64,000 nt of DNA, taken from NCBI GenBank assembly GCA_030765065.1, contig CM060989.1, forward strand, positions 38,803,501 through 38,867,500, given 5' to 3'. Under the pieces are notes generated by a model that did not search any database, was not told the origin of the DNA, and worked only from the letters and a program-made list of their open reading frames with translations. How positions within the stretch are numbered: the first letter of the stretch is position 1; each line of letters opens with the position of its first letter. This DNA is from Deroplatys truncata (Eukaryota; Arthropoda; Insecta; Mantodea; Mantidae). The position numbers were made by a program, and so were the translations under genes. Of this stretch, positions 1 to 6,637 are shown piece after piece.

Positions 1-890
1 CGAGTGGTTAAAGGCAGCGGCTTGAAAACAAGAATTTCGGGTTTGCGGAAGCAAAAAGCTTTTACCTCTTAAATTCCTGCTCTAGTTTATTAATGTAGAT
101 AAAAGGGAAGCTTGACGTTTGCTTGCAGTACAGCCGAGTGGCTAAAGTGATTGTTTTCTGCACGAAACACCCAGGATCAAGTCTCTTTGCGGGATTTGCT
201 TTTTATGTCTTGCTTTCAAACAATTACCTTCTATCTTTGTCTTCTTCTCCTCTTCATGGATTAGGCTGATTCCTCTTGCGTCTTTACAGTGTGTCCTTCT
301 CTGCCTTCCCACGTCTCTATTGGAAAGCTGTTTGGTACCTTCCTAACATGTTCTATTTCTACCTTTGTAATAGGAAAAAAAGCTTACTGCGGAACATAGG
401 ACTCGAACCCACAATGCTTGCTTCTGAAGCACTGCCTTTAACCACTCAGCTATATTGTAACTGATCGGGTAACCACCTTTTATCTTTATTAGTACAATGA
501 AGACTAAACTTATAGCGGAAAGATGTTAAAAGGACAGCTTCAACACGAACCCGTATTCCTTGCGTTCAACTCACTGCCGTTAACCACTCGGCTATAGCAG
601 AGCTAACATAAAAGTCACTTTTTTACCTTTATTAGTGCACTGAAGATTAAAGTTAATAGTGAAAAACGTTAAACTAATAACTGCGACGCGAACCCACGAT
701 TCTTGCACCGTAGTCTGTAACCCTAACCACCGCGCCCGGTGCTGTTGTGAAATACACTGCCTTACTTCTACTAGTTATGGCTTTTATGATACACCGTGTG
801 TCCATTCAGGTAGGAAAAAAACTAAATTGGATCAGAACCTGCGATACTTTTGATTAGAACTGGTTGCCTTACCCATGCAACTATGCATCC

Positions 891-1049
891 AGTAAGAAAC
901 TCGCCCTTAGATTGTTCTTATGCTTCCTGAATGGTAAACACGCATGTATTTGAATCCTTACGGACTTGGAATTCTAAAATCTCAAACTTCGATTATCGTC
1001 AAAAGCCATCATATCTGCATACACCTCCAAGTTCTATGGAAATAATGTA
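891..1049. other. Non-coding part of the arm insertion
   Basis: Unit 1 part of the insertion of about 265 bp that follows T6. AT-rich; no element recognised. It has no counterpart in the left arm. The attcta/atccta variant near 972-977 separates units 14, 16, 17 and 19 from the rest. Confidence 0.4.
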
Positions 1050-1380
1050 CTTCTGCATTCGAAATTACGTTCCGCACGTTTTACGTAACAAACGCTGTGT
1101 ATTCGTAAATATCCGAAAACTCCGACCAGATCTGAATTCTGCTAATTTTCAAATTTTCTAACGAGATATATCACGTGACTCAAATACTCGTTTGTACCGC
1201 TGAATTGTACCATTCAAATTTTCTGCAGAATCCACACCATAACTTGCACACCCCATAACCTCTTTCTAAGTTCAAATATCGAAATTTTTCTGCTCGACTT
1301 CAGATCCCAAAGCACACTGGAAACCGAATTTCTCTTTCACACGCAAAATCTCGGTATGGAATTTTTTGGTAGAATACAAT
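1050..1380 (+). repeat. Block A (inverted relative of block B)
   Basis: Unit 1 copy of the outer part of the right arm. Landmarks shared in order with the complement of 2780-3110 are cacgttttacgt, gatctgaattctgct, aacgagatat, ttcaaattttctgca, cacaccataact, ttctgctcga and the acgc...aatttttgg region. Blocks A and B flank the RT fragment and T7 on one side and the tRNA-like cluster on the other. I recognise no protein. Confidence 0.8.
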
Positions 1381-1808
1381 ACTGCATCACTTACGTTACT
1401 ATAATAAATGAAGAAGAGCGCAGGTATGTGCATAGTTTCACTTTTACTCCTGTGTCTTTACTGTTTTTTCTTCACATAGGGAGAAAAGGTAACGTTCGCA
1501 TTTTCTTTCTCGCAGTTTACACAAACACTAACTACTTGGTTCGCCATATATTTAGCTTCTGCAAAGCTTGTGGTGGAAACCATGAACTACAAACATGTCG
1601 ATGGCACTGCACATGCTCTGGTTTGGGCCCATATAACATGGCATTTGTTGCGCAAAACTCCGTCCGTATTTGTTCTCTTCCTCAAGAGCTCTGCGACGCG
1701 TGGCGTTGCTGGCAGGGAGAGCATGTCCTAGCACGAAGGAGTTTCACTGAGATTCTTGTCGGGTCTTTTATATCATATATTCCTCATACGGCCGCTTTTG
1801 CACCTTGA
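1356..1808 (+). other. Longest recurring ORF (150 codons), probably not a gene
   Basis: An ATG-started frame of 150 codons, present at the same place in all 19 units (1356 plus the unit offset). Its second half is Cys-rich, with CKACGGNHELQTC followed by CRWHC-type spacing; the CX2CX3HX4C pattern resembles a zinc knuckle. Against a real gene: it overlaps inverted block A at its start, the last few codons lie antisense to the RT fragment end, it has no recognised relative, and the few variants between units include replacements. In units 16, 17 and 19 it lengthens to 163 codons only by using a TTG. Conservation here reflects recent amplification and says nothing about selection. Confidence 0.12.
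1381..1794. other. Unassigned segment between block A and the RT fragment
   Basis: Open in one plus-strand frame and partly open on the minus strand (60 codons, 1552-1734). It contains an intron-like pair (cag/gtatgtg at 1421-1430 and a pyrimidine tract with cacatag/gg at 1465-1481, 56 bp between). No family recognised on either strand. It may be the 3' continuation of the LINE or an unrelated insertion. Confidence 0.4.
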
Positions 1809-2140
1809 AAGATGACCCTGTTGACAGACTGGTGATGCCTAGGTATGAGAAGTTGTTTACCTCCTGCATACCAGCTTTTTCATTGGCTGCTACTCTTGCT
1901 CCATTCTTAAATACCGTAACTAGAAACATGCTTGTTCTTATTGACTTGTACATCGTCACTTTAAGCCCATTCCTTTAGATTGTTCATCGCTGTTTGGAGG
2001 TCTTCTCTGTTTCGTGCTCCTATTACCATGTCATCTGCGTATGCATACATAACAACCGGCAGATTTCTTGTTATCATGGTGAAGTCTATTGTAGCTATGT
2101 TAAAAGGTGTGAGGCTAAGGGATCATCCTGTAGTATTCCG
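1795..2140 (-). pseudogene. Non-LTR retrotransposon RT fragment (unit 1)
   Basis: On the minus strand the complement of 2030-2041 encodes YADD, the catalytic box of reverse transcriptases, in the context MYAYADDMVIGARNREDL. Upstream, QDDPLASHL (complement of about 2104-2130) matches the QGDPLSP motif that precedes it in LINE-type RTs, one frame away. Downstream, VNNFSYLGIT and STGSSF match the conserved block after the YADD domain, after a TAA directly behind KEWA and at least one more frame change. This is about 115 codons of an RT several times longer, with no endonuclease or start. The frame breaks are the same in all copies, so it was dead before the array expanded. The clade (jockey, R1 or CR1-like) cannot be fixed from this piece. 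Confidence 0.85.
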
Positions 2141-2242
2141 TTTTTTGCTTACGTTACTATACGTAATAGAGAAAGTAAGAACCTAATCAATAGGACACTT
2201 GAGCGCAAGATGTGCTTGCCAACTTGCAACACGTGTGTTACT

Positions 2243-2326
2243 TCTTTCATTGGCTGAGTGGTCAGCCCACGGATTTGGTAGTCCGGATATCCTGGTTCGA
2301 TACGCATCTTGGGGTTTTGTTTTTTT
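2243..2326 (+). repeat. tRNA-like element T7 (isolated, outside the arms)
   Basis: A box tggctgagtgg (2251-2261) matches the consensus. B box ggttcgatacg (2294-2304) lies 32 bp downstream and is followed by ttggggttttg and seven T (2320-2326). The presumed anticodon arm forms a 4-bp stem (cgga/tccg). The acceptor ends do not pair. It lies between the RT fragment and arm B, outside the inverted repeat. A 3%-diverged truncated copy lies at the array end (63069-63111). Confidence 0.65.
2320..2326 (+). terminator. Candidate Pol III terminator of T7
   Basis: Seven T, 16 nt past the T7 B box, after a TTTTG step. Confidence 0.4.
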
Positions 2327-2779
2327 AAAGGTTTCTTTTAAAAATAGATTTCAAAATTTTTGCATTAGGACCATTCTTTACACTCAACATGTCACGAAAT
2401 AGTTTAAATTTTTGCCCTAGCTTTAGTGGTATTGAAATTACAGCTCTCTAAAGCGGACTGTCATAAACTTTGACACGTCATAAAACGCAAATAAATAGGA
2501 ATTTCGACCAGCGAAGGCCAGATTCGTGATCCTGGCATTCGAAACCATAGGCATACCAAATTTCATCCAAATCGGTGAGGGTCCTTAGCCCAGAGGTCCG
2601 GATGGAAGCCAGTTTTGACTGTTTTCTGAAAAATAAAAGTATTAATATCTCTGCTTGTGCACCACATTTTGCACATTACAAAGTATGAAAAAATTCGCAA
2701 AAAAAATTAGCTTCCTTAGAAAAATTAGTTGGAGACTGTAGCTTTGTCCGTTCAGGAATTATTCGCGTTCAAAAGTTTC
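2327..2779. other. AT-rich non-coding segment between T7 and block B
   Basis: No gene. It contains ggcataccaaatttcatcc followed by aaatcggtgaggg (about 2551-2581), a phrase of a kind frequent in arthropod transposon-derived repeats, and A-rich tracts near 2690-2710. Several subtype-diagnostic positions lie here (gtcctta/gtcatta, ttttgactg/ttttggctg). Confidence 0.4.
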
Positions 2780-3110
2780 GAAAAGAGGTCCAAAAACCTT
2801 GCCATTTTTTGGCGTCCGAGAAAAAAATCTCTGTTTTCGGCGTGATTTGAAAGTTGTGGTCGAGCAGAATTCGGGACCGGTCTTAGATTTTCGATATCTG
2901 AATTTATAAAGAAGTTATGACGTGTGAAAGTTATGGTGTGCATTATGCAGAAAAATTGAAGTGTATTTATTCAGCAGTACAATCGAATAATTGAGTCATA
3001 TGATATCTCGTTGGAAAGCTGAAGATCAGCAGAATTCAGATCTTGCCTTAGTTTTGCGAAATTTTCAATTATACAGGAGTTATGACGTAAAACGTGCAGA
3101 ATGGACACAC
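2780..3110 (-). repeat. Block B (inverted relative of block A, with 165-bp subrepeat)
   Basis: Unit 1 copy of the outer part of the left arm. It contains two diverged tandem modules. Each has agcagaattc (2863-2872 and 3028-3037, 165 bp apart), then gtcttag/gccttag, a tttt-cga stretch and gagttatgacgt or aagttatgacgt. The A/B subtype indel (gtccaaaaacc versus a form about 12 bp longer) lies near 2795. AT-rich, no supported gene. Confidence 0.75.
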
Positions 3111-3162
3111 GTTGTGTTACAAACGGCATAAGTAGAAGAATTAAACAACCTCATTCAAGACA

Positions 3163-3247
3163 TGAATCCTGGTGTAGTGGTTAGAATTACCGACTACAAA
3201 GCAGAGGACGTGAGTTCGTGTCTGAGCTCTTCGTATAGCATTTTTTT
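3163..3247 (+). repeat. tRNA-like element T8 (tRNA-derived SINE head type)
   Basis: A box tggtgtagtggttag (from 3170) and B box gagttcgtgtc (3212-3222) are 31 bp apart; ggt/acc can pair in the D arm. Seven T follow at 3241-3247. Units 1 and 4-7 have agaatta after the A box, the others agagtta. It is the mirror partner of T5. Element 63682-63762, outside the array, is of the same type. Missing from unit 19, which is cut before it. Confidence 0.65.
3241..3247 (+). terminator. Candidate Pol III terminator of T8
   Basis: Seven T, about 18 nt past the T8 B box. Confidence 0.4.
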
Positions 3248-3310
3248 CCCTGTACAAGTTAATCTTCATTGAACTAATAAAGCCTAAAAAAGTGACTGTT
3301 TCATCAGCTA

Positions 3311-3382
3311 CAGCATAGACGAGTGGTTAAAGGCAGCGGCTTGAAAACAAGAATTTCGGGTTTGCGGAAGCAAAAAGCTTTT
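3311..3382 (+). repeat. tRNA-like element T1 (Ser/Leu-type A box)
   Basis: The A-box region tagacgagtggttaaaggc (3316-3334; tagccgag in most units) resembles the D arm of eukaryotic tRNA-Ser and tRNA-Leu. The sequence cttgaaa follows where an anticodon loop would lie, which would read UGA. A weak B box (gggtttgcgg, 3358-3367) lies about 31 bp on. TTTT at 3379-3382 is a possible Pol III stop. The acceptor stem does not pair and the long variable arm of true tRNA-Ser is missing, so this is a tRNA-derived relic, not a tRNA gene. It is the partner of T4. The copy at 1-63 has lost its first bases. Confidence 0.65.
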
Positions 3383-3443
3383 ACCTCTTAAATTCCTGCT
3401 CTAGTTTATTAATGTAGATAAAAGGGAAGCTTGACGTTTGCTT

Positions 3444-3523
3444 GCAGTACAGCCGAGTGGCTAAAGTGATTGTTTTCTGCACGAAACACCCAGGATCGAG
3501 TCTCTTTGCGGGATTTGCTTTTT
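3444..3523 (+). repeat. tRNA-like element T2
   Basis: The A box (acagccgagtggctaaag, from 3449) and B box (ggatcgagtct, 3493-3503; ggatcaagtct in some units) are about 33 bp apart. Five T follow at 3519-3523. A short stem (gttt/aaac) frames the presumed anticodon loop, but the acceptor and T stems pair poorly. It lies about 134 bp after T1 on the same strand and mirrors T3 on the other strand. Present in all 19 units (125-204 in unit 1). Confidence 0.6.
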
Positions 3524-3693
3524 ATGTCTTGCTTTCAAACAATTACCTTCTATCTTTGTCTTCTTCTCCTCTTCATGGATTAGGCTGATTCCTCTTGCGT
3601 CTTTACAGTGTGTCCTTCTCTGCCTTCCCACGTCTCTATTGGAAAGCTGTTTGGTACCTTCCTAACATGTTCTATTTCTACCTTTGTAATAGG
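3524..3693. other. Pyrimidine-rich loop between the inverted arms
   Basis: About 170 bp without a tRNA-like element or coding frame that I can support. It is rich in C and T on the plus strand (tcttcttctcctcttcatgg, ccttctctgccttcccacg), ending in a run that resembles a 3' splice site (cttgcgtctttacag, near 3595-3609). The equivalent in unit 1 is 205-374. I see no function. Confidence 0.6.
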
Positions 3694-3700
3694 AAAAAAA
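3694..3700 (-). terminator. Candidate Pol III terminator of T3
   Basis: Run of seven A on the plus strand (seven T on the strand of T3), 8 nt past the T3 3' end. Eukaryotic RNA polymerase III stops at four or more T. Unit 7 has six. No expression evidence. Confidence 0.4.
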
Positions 3701-3779
3701 GCTTACTGCGGAACATAGGACTCGAACCCACAATGCTTGCTTCTGAAGCACTGCCTTTAACCACTCAGCTATATTGTAA
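3694..3779 (-). repeat. tRNA-like element T3 (best B box)
   Basis: On the minus strand the A box tagctgagtggttaaaggc (its core is the complement of 3761-3771) and the B box gggttcgagtcc (complement of 3718-3729) are both close to the eukaryotic consensus, 31 bp apart. The T stem pairs well around ttcgagt. The 5' and 3' ends do not form an acceptor stem. Seven T on the minus strand (3694-3700) follow 8 nt after the putative acceptor end. The A box is Ser/Leu-like, yet there is no long variable arm. Present in every unit; the A box is damaged in unit 13 (40317). Confidence 0.7.
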
Positions 3780-3846
3780 CTGATCGGGTAACCACCTTTT
3801 ATCTTTATTAGTACAATGAAGACTAAACTTATAGCGGAAAGGTGTT

Positions 3847-3921
3847 AAAAGGACAGCTTCAACACGAACCCGTATTCCTTGCGTTCAACTCACTGCCGTT
3901 AACCACTCGGCTATAGCAGAG
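3847..3921 (-). repeat. tRNA-like element T4
   Basis: Minus-strand A box tagccgagtggttaacggc (core complement of 3903-3913) and B box gggttcgtgttg (complement of 3860-3871), 31 bp apart. gttgaac occupies the anticodon-loop position. TTTT follows on the minus strand (3847-3850). It lies 142 bp from T3 and is the mirror partner of T1, with a nearly identical A-box region. The B box loses its key C in unit 9 (27100). Confidence 0.65.
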
Positions 3922-3980
3922 CTAACATAAAAGTCACTTTTTTACCTTTATTAGTGCACTGAAGATTAAAGTTAATAGTG

Positions 3981-4064
3981 AAAAACGTTAAACTAATAAC
4001 TGCGACGCGAACCCACGATTCTTGCACCGTAGTCTGTAACCCTAACCACCGCGCCCGGTGCTGT
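3981..4064 (-). repeat. tRNA-like element T5 (tRNA-derived SINE head type)
   Basis: Minus-strand A-box region gggcgcggtggttagggt (complement of 4046-4056 at its core) and B box gggttcgcgtcgc (complement of 4002-4014), 31 bp apart. Five T follow (3981-3985). The A box is of the ggtggttag type usual in tRNA-derived SINEs, unlike the Ser/Leu type of T1-T4. It aligns with T8 through gttac, gactac and a gttcg B box, as expected for its mirror partner. Period to T4 is 143 bp. Confidence 0.65.
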
Positions 4065-4133
4065 TGTGAAATACACTGCCTTACTTCTACTAGTTATGGC
4101 TTTTATGATACACCGTGTGTCCATTCAGGTAGG

Positions 4134-4140
4134 AAAAAAA
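4134..4140 (-). terminator. Candidate Pol III terminator of T6
   Basis: Seven T on the minus strand, about 8 nt past the T6 B box. Confidence 0.35.
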
Positions 4141-4209
4141 CTAAATTGGATCAGAACCTGCGATACTTTTGATTAGAACTGGTTGCCTTACCCATGCAAC
4201 TATGCATCC
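4134..4209 (-). repeat. tRNA-like element T6 (inside arm insertion)
   Basis: Minus-strand A-box-like tagttgcatgggtaaggc (complement near 4185-4202) and B box aggttctgatcc (complement of 4148-4159; tccag variants in B units), about 32 bp apart, then seven T (4134-4140) on the minus strand. It has no partner in the left arm and sits within the insertion of about 265 bp. The A box is the most degenerate of the set. Spacing to T5 is about 145 bp, continuing the T3-T5 series. Confidence 0.55.
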
Positions 4210-5113
4210 AGTAAGAAACTCGCCCTTAGATTGTTCTTATGCTTCCTGAATGGTAAACACGCATGTATTTGAATCCTTACGGACTTGGAATTCTAAAATC
4301 TCAAACTTCGATTATCGTCAAAAGCCATCATATCTGCATACACCTCCAAGTTCTATGGAAATAATGTACTTCTGCATTCGAAATTACGTTCCGCACGTTT
4401 TACGTAACAAACGCTGTGTATTCGTAAATATCCGAAAACTCCGACCAGATCTGAATTCTGCTAATTTTCAAATTTTCTAACGAGATATATCACGTGACTC
4501 AAATACTCGTTTGTACCGCTGAATTGTACCATTCAAATTTTCTGCAGAATCCACACCATAACTTGCACACCCCATAACCTCTTTCTAAGTTCAAATATCG
4601 AAATTTTTCTGCTCGACTTCAGATCCCAAAGCACACTGGAAACCGAATTTCTCTTTCACACGCAAAATCTCGGTATGGAATTTTTTGGTAGAATACAATA
4701 CTGCATCACTTACGTTACTATAATAAATGAAGAAGAGCGCAGGTATGTGCATAGTTTCACTTTTACTCCTGTGTTTTTACTGTTTTTTCTTCACATAGGG
4801 AGAAAAGGTAACGTTCGCATTTTCTTTCTCGCAGTTTACACAAACACTAACTACTTGGTTCGCCATATATTTAGCTTCTGCAAAGCTTGTGGTGGAAACC
4901 ATGAACTACAAACATGTCGATGGCACTGCACATGCTCTGGTTTGGGCCCATATAACATGGCATTTGTTGCGCAAAACTCCGTCCGTATTTGTTCTCTTCC
5001 TCAAGAGCTCTGCGACGCGTGGCGTTGCTGGCAGGGAGAGCATGTCCTAGCACGAAGGAGTTTCACTGAGATTCTTGTCGGGTCTTTTATATCATATATT
5101 CCTCATACGGCCG

Positions 5114-5459
5114 CTTTTGCACCTTGAAAGATGACCCTGTTGACAGACTGGTGATGCCTAGGTATGAGAAGTTGTTTACCTCCTGCATACCAGCTTTTTC
5201 ATTGGCTGCTACTCTTGCTCCATTCTTAAATACCGTAACTAGAAACATGCTTGTTCTTATTGACTTGTACATCGTCACTTTAAGCCCATTCCTTTAGATT
5301 GTTCATCGCTGTTTGGAGGTCTTCTCTGTTTCGTGCTCCTATTACCATGTCATCTGCGTATGCATACATAACAACCGGCAGATTTCTTGTTATCATGGTG
5401 AAGTCTATTGTAGCTATGTTAAAAGGTGTGAGGCTAAGGGATCATCCTGTAGTATTCCG
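5114..5459 (-). pseudogene. RT fragment, unit 2
   Basis: YADD box at 5349-5360 (minus). Same frame breaks as unit 1. Confidence 0.85.
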
Positions 5460-6637
5460 TTTTTTGCTTACGTTACTATACGTAATAGAGAAAGTAAGAA
5501 CCTAATCAATAGGACACTTGAGCGCAAGATGTGCTTGCCAACTTGCAACACGTGTGTTACTTCTTTCATTGGCTGAGTGGTCAGCCCACGGATTTGGTAG
5601 TCCGGATATCCTGGTTCGATACGCATCTTGGGGTTTTGTTTTTTTAAAGGTTTCTTTTAAAAATAGATTTCAAAATTTTTGCATTAGGACCATTCTTTAC
5701 ACTCAACATGTCACGAAATAGTTTAAATTTTTGCCCTAGCTTTAGTGGTATTGAAATTACAGCTCTCTAAAGCGGACTGTCATAAACTTTGACACGTCAT
5801 AAAACGCAAATAAATAGGAATTTCGACCAGCGAAGGCCAGATTCGTGATCCTGGCATTCGAAACCATAGGCATACCAAATTTCATCCAAATCGGTGAGGG
5901 TCATTAGCCCAGAGGTCCGGATGGAAGCCAGTTTTGGCTGTTTTCTGAAAAATAAAAGTATTAATATCTCTGCTTGTGCACCACATTTTGCACATTACAA
6001 GGTATGAAAAAATTCGCAAAAAAATTAGCTTCCTGAGAAAAATTAGTTGGAGACTGTAGCTTTGTCCGTTCAGGAATTATTCGCGTTCAAAAGTTTCGAA
6101 AAGAGGTCCAAAAACCTTGCCATTTTTTGGCGTCCGAGAAAAAAATCTCTTTTTTCGGCGTGATTTGAAAGTTGTGGTCGAGCAGAATTCGGGACCGGTC
6201 TTAGATTTTCGATATCTGAATTTATAAAGAAGTTATGACGTGTGAAAGTTATGGTGTGCATTATGCAGAAAATTTGAAGTGTATTTATTCAGCAGAACAA
6301 TCGAATAATTGAGTCATATGATATCTCGTTGGAAAGCTGAAGATCAGCAGAATTCAGATCTTGCCTTAGTTTTGCGAAATTTTCAATTATACAGGAGTTA
6401 TGACGTAAAACGTGCAGAATGGACACACGTTGTGTTACAAACGGCATAAGTAGAAGAATTAAACAACCTCATTCAAGATATGAATCCTGGTGTAGTGGTT
6501 AGAGTTACCGACTACAAAGCAGAGGACGTGAGTTCGTGTCTGAGCTCTTCGTATAGCATTTTTTTCCCTGTACAAGTTAATCTTCATTGAACTAATAAAG
6601 CCTAAAAAAGTGACTGTTTCATCAGCTACAGCATAGC

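Larger units (their letters stand above)
1..3319 (+). repeat. Array unit 1 (subtype A, 3319 bp)
   Basis: First unit, used here as the coordinate reference. Its T1 element lacks its first bases because the window starts there. Subtype A markers are T at 1985 (ttcatcgctg) and T at 2096 (gtagctatg), and the short form of the indel near 2795 (gtccaaaaacc). The T2 B box reads ggatcaagtct. Its tail (gtccttagcc, agaattacc, tagacgag) is shared with unit 4. Confidence 0.97.
2780..3523 (+). repeat. Left arm of giant inverted repeat (B-T8-T1-T2)
   Basis: Spans the unit 1/unit 2 boundary. Read in reverse complement it aligns with the right arm at 3694-4699 over its whole length. Block B (2780-3110) matches block A, T8 matches T5, T1 matches T4 and T2 matches T3. 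The best-matching stretch is the T8-T1 spacer: its complement contains agtcactttttta, ctttattagt and tgaagattaa in the order found at 3931-3972 in the T4-T5 spacer. Identity is highest there and roughly two thirds elsewhere by eye. The same arm recurs at every unit junction. Confidence 0.85.
3694..4699 (-). repeat. Right arm of giant inverted repeat (T3-T4-T5-[T6]-A)
   Basis: Inverted partner of 2780-3523. It carries T3, T4 and T5 on the minus strand, then a stretch ending in gtgtgtccattc (about 4116-4127), an insertion of about 265 bp with T6, and block A (4393-4699) beginning at gcacgttttacgt. In the left arm the equivalents of gtgtccattc and gcacgttttacgt are adjacent. Without the insertion the arm is about 740 bp, like its partner. 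The loop between arms (3524-3693) is about 170 bp. Confidence 0.85.
3320..6637 (+). repeat. Array unit 2 (subtype A, 3318 bp)
   Basis: Subtype A. It carries A instead of C in the A box of T1 (tagacgag, base 3319), as unit 5 does. The T2 B box is ggatcgagtct. In its tail it switches to the variants seen in unit 3 (gtcattagcc, cagaacaatc, aagatatgaa), so it is a mosaic. A private change makes ctctttttt near 6150. Confidence 0.97.

Noticed and set aside
1421..1481. Small intron (cag/gtatgtg to cacatag/gg)
   Set aside because: The signals are good individually, but there is no flanking coding exon to splice and the segment is open in frame without splicing.
1552..1734. Possible CAP-domain-like pattern on the minus strand (a Trp-Ala-x-Thr stretch followed by Cys-Ala-Val)
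   Set aside because: The spacing is off by residues, a stop lies inside, and the neighbouring conserved residues are not there. The likeness is too short to call.
3275..3281. aataaag as a polyadenylation signal after T8
   Set aside because: It lies in the spacer shared with the inverted arm, where ctttatt is part of the repeat. There is no upstream Pol II gene, and the motif is expected by chance in AT-rich DNA.
3694..3779. T3 as a functional tRNA-Leu or tRNA-Ser gene
   Set aside because: The A box, B box and T arm look good, but the 5' and 3' ends do not pair into an acceptor stem, the anticodon stem has only about three pairs, and the long variable arm is absent.
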